From IMCC26256 sp037146835 (GTDB lineage: Bacteria; Actinomycetota; Acidimicrobiia; IMCC26256): a stretch of 13,826 nucleotides of DNA. The translations under genes were made by a program, and so were the position numbers. The notes under the pieces were generated by a model, which did no database searches, was not told the origin of the DNA, and saw nothing but the letters and a program-made list of their open reading frames with translations. The stretch's first letter is position 1. The number at the start of each line of letters is the position of its first letter. Where the stretch lies: the NCBI GenBank assembly GCA_037146835.1, contig JBAWWI010000056.1, positions 1 to 13,826 of the forward strand, written 5' to 3'. Positions 6,388 through 12,267 of this stretch are shown here, piece after piece.

Positions 6388-7578
6388 ATGAGCGCTAAAT
6401 CAACTACCCCAGTGACTGCCACAGTGACTGACCCAGAGATTCGAGCCGAGTTGAAAGCCTTGGTTCGCAGGTGGGTCGAGCGAGAGGTGCTGCCTGTGGC
6501 CTCTGCCCTCGAGCATGCCGACGAATATCCGGAGGCTCTCGTTGAGCAGATGAAGGAGATGGGCCTCTTTGGAATCACGGTGCCTGAGGAGTATGGAGGT
6601 CTAGGGCTCGATCTACTTGCTTATATAGCGGTCATCGAGGAACTTGCTGCCGGATGGATGTCGCTCTCAGGCGTCATAAACACCCACCACATTGCAGCCG
6701 GGCTACTTGTCGCCCATGGAACCGATGAGCAACGGTCCTCTTTGTTGCCGCGGATGGTCACTGGTGAGATGCGTGGTTGTCTATCTCTCTCCGAACCTGA
6801 TGCGGGATCCGATACGAGGAATATCTCCTGCCGCGCAGTGCGAGACGGCGATGAGTATGTAATAACTGGCACGAAGGCATGGGTAACAAATGGAGAGCGC
6901 GCAGGGTTGGTAGCGCTCGCTGCACGCACCGAGGAAGGCATTACTTGCTTCATGGTCGAGAAAGACCCGGGAGCCACTTTTGGCGGAATAAGCGTTAGCA
7001 AAAGCATCGGCAAACTTGGTTACAAGGGTTTAGAGACTGTCGAGATGGTCTACGACGCGCATCGTGTTCCAGCGAGTGCAGTGCTTGGCGGGGATGCGGG
7101 TGTCGGCAAAGGGCTCGCCGCGATTCTTAGTGGTCTAGAGGTCGGTCGTATCAACATCGCTGCGAGAGCGGTTGGGGTTGCTCGTGCAGCCTTTGAGGCG
7201 TCGATTAAGTATGCACAGCAGAGGCAGACATTCGGCCAGCCGATAGCGGCTCACCAGGCGATTGCGCACAAGCTCGCAGATATGGGGACTCAGCTGCTTG
7301 CAGCGCGCCTCCTCACGGAGCATGCGGCCAGGCTCAGGGCGGAGACCGGCCGGGCCGAGGTCGAGGCCGGCATGGCAAAGCTGTTCGCGAGCGAGGCGGC
7401 CCTTGATATTGCTACCGAGGCGATGAGAATCCATGGCGGGGTCGGGTACACAACAGAGTTGCCTATAGAGCGATATTTCCGGGATGCGCCACTGATGATT
7501 ATCGGCGAGGGCACGAATGAGATTCAGAGAACGGTTATCGCACGTGGACTCCTCAAGCGGTATGCGCTCGAGGAGTAG
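6388..7578 (+). CDS. Acyl-CoA dehydrogenase
   Basis: 396 residues, the standard length of a homotetrameric FAD acyl-CoA dehydrogenase. It contains VPEEYGG (65-71), SEPDAGSD (135-142, FAD and substrate binding), TKAWVTNG (162-169), the RQTFGQP segment, MRIHGGVGYTTELPIERYFRDA, and the catalytic base Glu374 in the EGTNEIQ motif. It would introduce a trans-2,3 double bond into an acyl-CoA and pass electrons to ETF. Chain-length preference cannot be read from sequence alone; short- or branched-chain substrates are usual in this clade. It lacks the long N-terminal extension of the other dehydrogenase in this window. It is the first gene of a plus-strand run with the lipoprotein and MaoC hydratase, though the 146-base gap behind it and separate start signals suggest separate transcription. 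A 13-bp tandem array follows 28 bases after its stop. Confidence 0.93.
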   Translation: MSAKSTTPVTATVTDPEIRAELKALVRRWVEREVLPVASALEHADEYPEALVEQMKEMGLFGITVPEEYGGLGLDLLAYIAVIEELAAGWMSLSGVINTHHIAAGLLVAHGTDEQRSSLLPRMVTGEMRGCLSLSEPDAGSDTRNISCRAVRDGDEYVITGTKAWVTNGERAGLVALAARTEEGITCFMVEKDPGATFGGISVSKSIGKLGYKGLETVEMVYDAHRVPASAVLGGDAGVGKGLAAILSGLEVGRINIAARAVGVARAAFEASIKYAQQRQTFGQPIAAHQAIAHKLADMGTQLLAARLLTEHAARLRAETGRAEVEAGMAKLFASEAALDIATEAMRIHGGVGYTTELPIERYFRDAPLMIIGEGTNEIQRTVIARGLLKRYALEE

Positions 7579-7606
7579 CCACGCTTCTTTGATGAGTTCA
7601 CCCAAA

Positions 7607-7658
7607 CGCGATTCATTAGCGCTATCCATCAGAGCTATCCATCACCGCGATCCATCAT
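7607..7658. repeat. 4 x 13-bp tandem repeat downstream of the acyl-CoA dehydrogenase
   Basis: Four contiguous 13-base units: cgcgattcattag (7607-7619), cgctatccatcag (7620-7632), agctatccatcac (7633-7645) and cgcgatccatcat (7646-7658). The consensus is close to cgcgatccatcag. The sequence is unrelated to the 13-bp array at 1386 but has the same period and a similar position after a gene. The minus strand carries a stop triplet in most units; the plus strand has one TAG, in the first unit. Confidence 0.8.
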
Positions 7659-7709
7659 TTTGAGTGCCACCCTCTAGGCTCTCGCCCCGAGGGCAATACC
7701 GCTACTTCT

Positions 7710-7714
7710 AAGGA
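7710..7714 (+). promoter_or_regulatory. Shine-Dalgarno (AAGGA) of the lipoprotein gene
   Basis: AAGGA lies ten bases before ATG 7725. This spacing is slightly long, but it is one of only two convincing ribosome-binding sites at a promoter-proximal gene here. It supports the chosen start, which gives a proper signal peptide. Confidence 0.45.
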
Positions 7715-7724
7715 CGCTTAAATC

Positions 7725-8324
7725 ATGCTCAGAAGACTCCCGTTGCTCATCTCGTTATGTGCCGTTGTACTGCTATCCGCGTGTAGCGATAGCACCTCTA
7801 CAAATTTCACTCGCGGCGAGTATGTAGACGGCCTCCTCGTCGGATACAAGGCTGACTCAACTCCAATCACAGCTACTGAGGCCCAATGCTTCGCTGAGTC
7901 AACTGTCGATGCCATTGGTGTCAATAAATTGAACAGCGCGGGGGTTGATCCAGCGACAGGTGCAACCTCTAAGCAGGTGAGAACCCTCCTTGAGGCCGAT
8001 AACGCAGCGGCTGCGAAGCGTCTAGGAGCCTCGATCTCCAAAGAGTCATGCTTCAAGATCTCGACACTCTTGAAGGGTCAAATTGCTGCTGGGCTGCCCG
8101 GAGTAGTCGACTCGGATATTCAGTGCCTATCTGATGGTCTCGCGAAGGACCCAAATGTTCGAGCCGGCATGGTCAATGTTTTGATAGGGCGTGATGTTCC
8201 GACCCTCTTAGACACAATCAAGAAAGCGGGCGGACCGGTCTCTGCTGGTTGTGATGTGGACTGGTCCACATTTACGCCGGCCTCGCCGCCGAGCGGCCTC
8301 CCAAGCGGTGCAACCGGCCTGTAG
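7725..8324 (+). CDS. Predicted lipoprotein with two cysteine-containing repeats, function unknown
   Basis: 199 residues, not recognised as a named family. Residues 1-20 are a lipoprotein signal peptide: basic MLRR, a hydrophobic core, and lipobox LSAC with the lipidated Cys20. The mature protein has four further cysteines (55, 109, 134, 176), suggesting two disulfides outside the membrane. Two stretches resemble each other: EAQCFAESTVDAIGVNKLNSAGV (52-74) and DIQCLSDGLAKDPNVRAGMV (131-150), each a short Cys-bearing helix followed by a second helix. The C-terminus is Pro/Gly/Ser-rich. It is preceded by AAGGA and lies 86 bases before the MaoC hydratase. The neighbours give no clear functional hint. 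It is probably a real surface protein of this lineage. Confidence 0.85.
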   Translation: MLRRLPLLISLCAVVLLSACSDSTSTNFTRGEYVDGLLVGYKADSTPITATEAQCFAESTVDAIGVNKLNSAGVDPATGATSKQVRTLLEADNAAAAKRLGASISKESCFKISTLLKGQIAAGLPGVVDSDIQCLSDGLAKDPNVRAGMVNVLIGRDVPTLLDTIKKAGGPVSAGCDVDWSTFTPASPPSGLPSGATGL

Positions 8325-8326
8325 AG

Positions 8327-8344
8327 CCGAAGCCTCAGATTCGG
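8327..8344 (+). terminator. Weak hairpin after the lipoprotein gene
   Basis: CCGAA (8327-8331) and TTCGG (8340-8344) form a five-base stem with an eight-base loop three bases after the stop codon; an alternative AGCCG/CGGCT pairing (8325-8329 with 8347-8351) also exists. No T tract follows, so termination is uncertain. Confidence 0.25.
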
Positions 8345-8398
8345 TGCGGCTGATAACAGGGAATAGGCCTCCTTTGTGTGTTCTCTCTCTAGTTTTGG

Positions 8399-8404
8399 CA
8401 TGAT
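8399..8404 (+). promoter_or_regulatory. Putative -10 box (CATGAT) of the MaoC hydratase
   Basis: CATGAT resembles TATAAT and ends six bases before ATG 8411; no Shine-Dalgarno is present. TAGTTT at 8390-8395 is an alternative that would leave a leader of about eight bases. Confidence 0.33.
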
Positions 8405-8410
8405 CGCCCC

Positions 8411-8917
8411 ATGACAATTCATGAGCGCCCATTTGGTCGGTACTACGAAGACTTCGAGATTGACGACATATACAAGCACTGGCCAGGGAAGACCATCACT
8501 GAAGCGGATGATCACCTGTTCTGCATGATGACGATGAACCACCACCCGCTGCACACTGATGCATGGTTTGCAGAGACCCAGACACAGTTTGGCAAGAACG
8601 TTGTTGTCGGCAACCTCGTCTACTCGCTAGTGCTTGGGATGAGTGTCCCCGATGTGAGTGGTTTGGCGATTGCAAACCTCGAGATAGAGACGCTGCAGCA
8701 CAAGCGCCCCACTTTCCATGGCGACACGATCTATGCCGAGACAAAAGTGCTTGAGAAGCGAGAGTCTTCAAGCAAGACCGATCGTGGTGTTGTAACTGTC
8801 GAGACGTTTGGGTACAACCAGCGCGGAGAAGAGGTCTGCTACTTCCGCCGCAAGGTGATGGTGCCAAAGCGTGAGGCCGCAAAGCCACGCCAACGCCCCT
8901 ACGAGTCGCAGGCATAA
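8411..8917 (+). CDS. mch: MaoC-family hydratase, probable mesaconyl-CoA hydratase (Streptomyces-type)
   Basis: 168 residues, single hot-dog domain. It probably hydrates mesaconyl-C1-CoA to beta-methylmalyl-CoA. Visible are FGRYYEDFEIDDIYKHWPGK (8-27), MTMNHHPLHTD (40-50, the place of the MaoC hydratase motif), FGKNVVVGNLVYSLVLGMSVPDVSG (60-84), and PTFHGDTIYAETKVLEK (100-116). I recall nearly the same blocks in the small MaoC protein encoded near crotonyl-CoA carboxylase/reductase in Streptomyces. The classical catalytic Asp of (R)-hydratases is replaced: the usual D-x-N-P-x-H reads N43-H-H-P-L-H48. It lies in the same window as the lyase that would use its product and the dehydrogenase that would make its substrate. 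Family membership is firm. The specific reaction is inferred from context and remembered homologues. Confidence 0.83.
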   Translation: MTIHERPFGRYYEDFEIDDIYKHWPGKTITEADDHLFCMMTMNHHPLHTDAWFAETQTQFGKNVVVGNLVYSLVLGMSVPDVSGLAIANLEIETLQHKRPTFHGDTIYAETKVLEKRESSSKTDRGVVTVETFGYNQRGEEVCYFRRKVMVPKREAAKPRQRPYESQA

Positions 8918-8941
8918 CTTACGGCTAACGCCCGATAAGTT
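8916..8941. terminator. Possible bidirectional hairpin between convergent genes
   Basis: AACTTA (8916-8921, overlapping the MaoC stop codon) pairs with TAAGTT (8936-8941) across a 14-base loop that can add a short GG/CC stem. It sits between two converging genes. The stem is AT-rich and weak. Confidence 0.25.
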
Positions 8942-8974
8942 GCGGTAAACCTGTAACGGTTATCTCAAGTTAAA

Positions 8975-9211
8975 TCAGGAGACGTCTTCGCTTCGGTCGC
9001 TTGGGCTGCCTAGCTTCGTGGCGGCTGGAAGTTTGCGGTAGAGCATGAATCCATACCCAGCTTGCACCGCGAATAGAGCGAGAACAATCACGCCAAAACC
9101 CGTGAAGCCTGCAAAAGCCATAGCGATAGCCACGATCACCACGCCAGCTACGCCAAGCAGGGTTAGGGAGAGCATGACCGTATTGAGTGTCATCGACCCG
9201 CGCTCATTCAT
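8975..9211 (-). CDS. Small membrane protein, two predicted helices
   Basis: 78 residues beginning MNERGSMTLNTVM. Two hydrophobic segments (about 13-34 and 36-57), joined by a Gly/Phe turn, are followed by a short basic and then acidic polar tail ending SDRSEDVS. Longer in-frame starts exist upstream, but they lie inside the alpha/beta hydrolase gene and give an implausible Arg/Cys-rich sequence. ATG 9211 overlaps the hydrolase stop as ATGA, a classic translational-coupling arrangement, and is chosen for that reason; ATG 9193 is an alternative. No family is recognised. The tight coupling suggests it is made with the hydrolase, but no functional link can be shown. Confidence 0.7.
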   Translation of the reverse strand: MNERGSMTLNTVMLSLTLLGVAGVVIVAIAMAFAGFTGFGVIVLALFAVQAGYGFMLYRKLPAATKLGSPSDRSEDVS

Positions 9212-10164
9212 TTCTTCAAGAACTCCATAATCATTGGGTTTACTAGCTCGGGCTTCTCGATATGCAAGAAGTGACCGGCACCTGGAATGACAGCAACATC
9301 GAGCCCGCCGAGGTAGTGAGGTCGCAGTTCGTCCTCTTTCACGAGCTGCTCGCCCATGCATCCATCATCGGCTCCATGAAGGTAAAGCGCAGGAATAGTG
9401 ATCGGAGAAATAAACCCTGCCTGCACTGCATCCAGAGTCGGGTCGTTTGCGAGTGTTCCGTGGACGAAGCGGTAGTAGTTCAGCGCTGCGGTGAGAGTGC
9501 CAGGAGATGCAAGTGTGTCCTTGAGCGCGCGCATGTCTTGCGCGTCAGGGGTATACCCCGGAGACCAGTCAGCCCAGAGTTTGTCGATGATTGCGAAGTC
9601 GTTCATCGGCACCACAAAATCGGCTGTAGGCATCTGGAAGAAGAACTGGTACCACATCCGCTTTAACTGCTCGGGCTCCATCAGGTAAGCGCCCATAGCG
9701 AGTGCATGAGGCACAGCAATGGCGACCATCTTTGAGAAGCGATCAGGGCGATGCGCTACCGCGGTATGCGTTGTTATCGCTCCCCAGTCGTGCCCGATGA
9801 TGACAGCTTCGTTATCTCCGGCAAGTTGATCTGCAAGTGCAAGCGCATCAAGTGCGAGCGACGCGACCTGGTAGTTGCCATCAGCGGCTAGTCCGGTAGG
9901 GGAATAACCGCGAAGCCACGGGGCAACTGCGTGGTAACCAGCATCTGCGAGAAGCGGCATGAGATAGCGCCATGTGGGTGCGTGGTCGGGGAACCCATGC
10001 AGGCAGAGAGCAAGGGGCCCATCTTTGGGTCCAGCCTCTAGGTAAGCGATATCAATTCCGTTTGCGTTTATGCGTGAGGGGTTTACTTGTGAGGGGTTTG
10101 TTCGCGAGGGGTTTGTTTGTGAGGGGTTTGTTTGTGAGGGGTTTGTTTGTGAAGGTGTCGTCAT
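9208..10164 (-). CDS. Alpha/beta hydrolase, epoxide-hydrolase-like, with repeat-extended N-terminus
   Basis: 318 residues. The alpha/beta-hydrolase core starts at about residue 31 (RINANGIDIAYLEAG). Motifs are the oxyanion loop HGFP (56-59), the nucleophile elbow GHDWGA with Asp126, the acid Asp267 in HGADDG, and His298 in GAGHFLH. An Asp nucleophile in GHDWG and LNYYR (228-232) in the cap point to epoxide hydrolase or the related haloalkane dehalogenase, rather than a serine esterase. Residues 4-32 are a TNPSQ-type pentapeptide repeat made by a 15-bp tandem array. ATG 10164 is chosen because TAACTT lies eight bases upstream. A longer in-frame ATG at 10350 is rejected because it would overlap the divergent ABC ATPase gene and adds non-family sequence. 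It is coupled to the small membrane protein downstream by an ATGA overlap. Confidence 0.88.
   Translation of the reverse strand: MTTPSQTNPSQTNPSQTNPSRTNPSQVNPSRINANGIDIAYLEAGPKDGPLALCLHGFPDHAPTWRYLMPLLADAGYHAVAPWLRGYSPTGLAADGNYQVASLALDALALADQLAGDNEAVIIGHDWGAITTHTAVAHRPDRFSKMVAIAVPHALAMGAYLMEPEQLKRMWYQFFFQMPTADFVVPMNDFAIIDKLWADWSPGYTPDAQDMRALKDTLASPGTLTAALNYYRFVHGTLANDPTLDAVQAGFISPITIPALYLHGADDGCMGEQLVKEDELRPHYLGGLDVAVIPGAGHFLHIEKPELVNPMIMEFLKK
10066..10155. repeat. 6 x 15-bp in-frame tandem repeat in the hydrolase N-terminus
   Basis: Six 15-base units on the plus strand, with starts at 10066, 10081, 10096, 10111, 10126 and 10141; the consensus is gtttgtttgtgaggg. Units 4 and 5 are identical, unit 6 differs at one base, and units 1-3 diverge more. 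On the coding (minus) strand each unit encodes a pentapeptide of the form TNPSQ. Divergence increases toward the conserved enzyme core, suggesting that the newest copies lie nearest the start codon. Confidence 0.9.
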
Positions 10165-10172
10165 GAGGGCAG

Positions 10173-10178
10173 AAGTTA
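10173..10178 (-). promoter_or_regulatory. Putative -10 box (TAACTT) of the alpha/beta hydrolase
   Basis: TAACTT on the minus strand ends eight bases before ATG 10164. No Shine-Dalgarno sequence is visible. The spacing supports this start over upstream alternatives. Confidence 0.4.
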
Positions 10179-10206
10179 GTCGGCCCCCGTGGCGTGCGTT
10201 GGGCTG

Positions 10207-10234
10207 TTGAGGTCTAGCATCAGGACACTTAAAC
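10207..10234 (+). promoter_or_regulatory. Putative promoter of the DrrA/DrrB-type transporter operon
   Basis: TTGAGG (10207-10212) and TTAAAC (10229-10234) are separated by 16 bases, resembling a -35/-10 pair. Transcription would begin near 10241, leaving a leader of about 17 bases that contains the GGAG ribosome-binding site. Matches are moderate. Confidence 0.3.
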
Positions 10235-10248
10235 GAATTAGTCGCACT

Positions 10249-10252
10249 GGAG
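10249..10252 (+). promoter_or_regulatory. Shine-Dalgarno (GGAG) deciding the TTG start of the ABC ATPase
   Basis: GGAG is five bases before TTG 10258. The upstream in-frame GTG at 10189 has no comparable site and would add 23 residues that are not typical of the family, so TTG 10258 is preferred. Confidence 0.55.
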
Positions 10253-10257
10253 CGCAT

Positions 10258-11205
10258 TTGTCCGAGACAGTTATACGAACCGAGGGCCTTACAAAGGTCT
10301 ATCCAGGGGATATTCGTGCAGTAAACGGGCTCGACCTTGATGTAAAGCAAGGTGAGATATTTGGCCTACTTGGCCCAAATGGCGCAGGTAAGACAACGAC
10401 CGCCGGCATGCTTACGACCCGAGTTGTTCCTACCAGCGGCCGAGCATGGGTTGGTGGGGTTGAGGTTAGCGAGCACCCTGCACTTGTAAAGCAGGTAATC
10501 GGAGTAGTTCCTCAGTCCAATACACTTGACCGATCCCTCGATGTGCGTGAGAACCTTTACTTCCATGGCCGCTTCTTTGGCATGGGGGCGAAGGAGTCTC
10601 GACGTGAGGCGGATCGCTTACTAGAGGTATTCCGCCTCACTGAGCGCGCAACAGCTCCCGTGCTTGCTCTCTCAGGCGGCATGGCGCAGAGGCTGATGGT
10701 CGCCCGCGCGATTATGCATCGGCCTTCGATCCTTTTTCTTGATGAGCCAACCGCCGGTCTTGATCCGCAGAGCCGACTAGCGCTCTGGGAGATTCTTGGA
10801 GACCTTCATAGAGATGGTCAGACCATTTTGTTGACCACTCACTACATGGAGGAGGCAGACCAACTCTGTGCCCGAATCGCGATCATCGACCATGGCGAGT
10901 TGCTCGCTCTCGATACACCTGAGGCGCTTAAGAAGTCTGTCGGCGCTGACACGGTAGTAACCGTCTCCGCTCAAGGAGATCTAGACGCGCTGAGCGAGGT
11001 GCTTCGCACGAAGGTGCCAGGCGCCTCCACTGCGAGGCGCGTCGAAAATACTGTTGTATTAGAGGTATCGGGCGTGGGTGGAGTTCTTCCGATCGTCATC
11101 GCGACCGCCGACGCAGCCGGGTTTACTGTCACCGACCTATCCATTGCAGAACCAACACTTGAGACAGTCTTTATCAACTTGACCGGGAAGGACCTGAGGG
11201 ACTGA
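10258..11205 (+). CDS. ABC transporter ATP-binding protein, DrrA-type
   Basis: 315 residues from a TTG start, giving the typical beginning MSETVIRTEGLTKVYPG. The ATPase motifs are complete: Walker A GPNGAGKT (39-46), Q-loop Gln86, signature LSGGM (138-142), Walker B ILFLDE (158-163), D-loop GLDP, and H-loop His195 in TTHYMEEAD. A C-terminal domain (about 225-310) ending in LETVFINLTG is of the kind found in daunorubicin-resistance-type ATPases. It would energise the membrane protein encoded directly downstream, whose ATG shares one base with this gene's stop (TGATG). Drug, lipid or polyketide-like substrates are known for the family; the substrate here is not inferable. A longer GTG start at 10189 is possible but less likely. 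Confidence 0.92.
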   Translation: MSETVIRTEGLTKVYPGDIRAVNGLDLDVKQGEIFGLLGPNGAGKTTTAGMLTTRVVPTSGRAWVGGVEVSEHPALVKQVIGVVPQSNTLDRSLDVRENLYFHGRFFGMGAKESRREADRLLEVFRLTERATAPVLALSGGMAQRLMVARAIMHRPSILFLDEPTAGLDPQSRLALWEILGDLHRDGQTILLTTHYMEEADQLCARIAIIDHGELLALDTPEALKKSVGADTVVTVSAQGDLDALSEVLRTKVPGASTARRVENTVVLEVSGVGGVLPIVIATADAAGFTVTDLSIAEPTLETVFINLTGKDLRD

Positions 11206-12074
11206 TGACTCACGCGACGGAACCAACTACATCAAGAACAACCACGCCCATAGCGACACGATCAGCATCGAAGGCTTCGTGGACTGCATTTCGCGCCTTG
11301 TTGCTCCGTGACCTAACTGTTCTCCGCAAGTCGCTTAAAGAGTTCATTCCACGGACCTTGCTCCAACCATTCATGCTTGTATTTGTCTTCGCCTATGTAT
11401 TCCCTAAAATTGGTCAGGGGGTAGGCGGTGGAGGAGCGGCAGCCGCGGCATTTAGTACGCAACTAATTGCAGGGGTAATCGGACTCGCCGTCATATTCCA
11501 GGGCATTCAGTCTGTGGCCCTCCCGCTAGTGAATGAGATTGGATTCACGCGAGAGATTGAGGATCGCGTCCTAGCGCCATTGCCAGTTGGGATGGTTGGT
11601 GTCGAGAAGATTGCCAACGGTGCCATCAATGGGCTCATCGCAGCGGTACTGGTTTTCCCGATCGCAGCGATAGTCCCAGCGACGCCGGTTCACCTTCAGA
11701 TCAAGTGGCTCGAACTGCTGACCCTCGCACCTCTATCCGCGATTACGGCAGCGTCGCTTGGCCTCTACTTCGGTACGAAGTTTGAGCCGCGTCAGGTGCC
11801 CATGCTCTTTGGTGTAATTGTCTTGCCGATCACATTTCTCGGAGCCGTCTACTACCCATGGTCAGCGCTCAGCGGCGTCAAGGCTTTCGGCGTGCCGTGG
11901 CTGCAGATCCTGACGCTCGCGAACCCACTGGTCTATATGTCAGAGGGTTTCCGAGCAGCCCTTACCCCGACCCCCCATATGACTCTCTGGGCCGTCTACC
12001 CAGCCCTGATCGGATTCTCACTGCTTCTTGGGCGACTCGGCGTGACTGGATTTCGTAAGCGAGTCCTCTCCTAA
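11205..12074 (+). CDS. ABC-2 type permease, DrrB-type
   Basis: 289 residues. A Thr/Ser-rich cytoplasmic N-terminus (1-25) leads to an amphipathic stretch (LLLRDLTVLRKS) and about six hydrophobic helices, near 51-69, 85-105, 135-157, 168-190, 198-220 and 262-280. The conserved ABC-2 motif between helices 2 and 3 is present as FTREIEDRVLAPLPVG (114-129), and YYPWSAL (216-222) and LTLANPLVYMSEGFR (236-250) are typical of the DrrB branch. The glycine/alanine run GVGGGGAAAAA (72-82) is an unusual low-complexity external loop. It forms an exporter with the preceding ATPase; the one-base TGATG overlap implies translational coupling, helped by GAGGG just before the start. Confidence 0.92.
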   Translation: MTHATEPTTSRTTTPIATRSASKASWTAFRALLLRDLTVLRKSLKEFIPRTLLQPFMLVFVFAYVFPKIGQGVGGGGAAAAAFSTQLIAGVIGLAVIFQGIQSVALPLVNEIGFTREIEDRVLAPLPVGMVGVEKIANGAINGLIAAVLVFPIAAIVPATPVHLQIKWLELLTLAPLSAITAASLGLYFGTKFEPRQVPMLFGVIVLPITFLGAVYYPWSALSGVKAFGVPWLQILTLANPLVYMSEGFRAALTPTPHMTLWAVYPALIGFSLLLGRLGVTGFRKRVLS

Positions 12075-12095
12075 GCCGTAGAGCAAACCCATCCA

Positions 12096-12115
12096 GAGCC
12101 CGATATTTAGGGCTC
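12096..12115 (+). terminator. Hairpin after the permease gene
   Basis: GAGCCC (12096-12101) pairs perfectly with GGGCTC (12110-12115) around the eight-base loop gatattta, 21 bases after the permease stop. No T run follows, so this may be a terminator that relies on the stem alone. Confidence 0.4.
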
Positions 12116-12204
12116 CCGGCGGCCGATAAATCATCAGCAGTGGGTATAAATAGGTCAGATCCCACGCGCATAAGACACCCTCTAAACATGCCCTCTCAAG
12201 ACAC

Positions 12205-12220
12205 ATGTCACATTTGACAT
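12205..12220. promoter_or_regulatory. Operator-like palindrome ATGTCA-N4-TGACAT
   Basis: A perfect inverted repeat with six-base arms and a four-base spacer (catt). It contains a perfect TTGACA hexamer (12214-12219), but no -10 element lies 16-18 bases downstream. It stands in front of the MBL hydrolase/flavin reductase pair and could be a dimeric regulator site. No specific regulator is recognised. Confidence 0.4.
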
Positions 12221-12251
12221 CTGGCACTTTCGCAACACCTACCTATGCCGG

Positions 12252-12257
12252 TAACGT
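12252..12257 (+). promoter_or_regulatory. Putative -10 box (TAACGT) of the MBL hydrolase/flavin reductase operon
   Basis: TAACGT lies ten bases before ATG 12268 and 22 bases before ATG 12280. It fits a short-leader transcript starting after the palindrome at 12205-12220, and argues against the upstream ATG 12205 as the start. Confidence 0.3.
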
Positions 12258-12267
12258 CTTATTCCTT

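Noticed and set aside
7135..7629. 164-codon minus-strand frame opposite the second acyl-CoA dehydrogenase
   Set aside because: The plus-strand dehydrogenase is intact with catalytic residues here, and the antisense frame has no family features.
9212..9361. 50-residue N-terminal extension of the small membrane protein
   Set aside because: It overlaps the coding sequence of the alpha/beta hydrolase, including its catalytic-His region, and is Arg/Cys-rich. The ATGA overlap start at 9211 is more plausible.
10189..10257. Upstream GTG start of the ABC ATPase
   Set aside because: The TTG at 10258 has GGAG five bases upstream and yields a canonical N-terminus. The extra 23 residues look like translated leader.
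10165..10350. 62-residue N-terminal extension of the alpha/beta hydrolase
   Set aside because: It would overlap the divergent ABC ATPase gene and its promoter, has no family resemblance, and the ATG at 10164 has its own TAACTT box.
10258..12074. Possible antibiotic-biosynthesis or self-resistance locus
   Set aside because: DrrA/DrrB-type transporters are common in Actinobacteria, and no biosynthetic genes (polyketide synthase, peptide synthetase, terpene cyclase) occur in the window, so a secondary-metabolite cluster is not supported.
12205..12267. Upstream ATG start of the second MBL-fold hydrolase
   Set aside because: The codon lies in the palindrome and has no ribosome site or TAnnnT box at the right distance; the added residues are not part of the family fold as I know it. 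It cannot be fully excluded.
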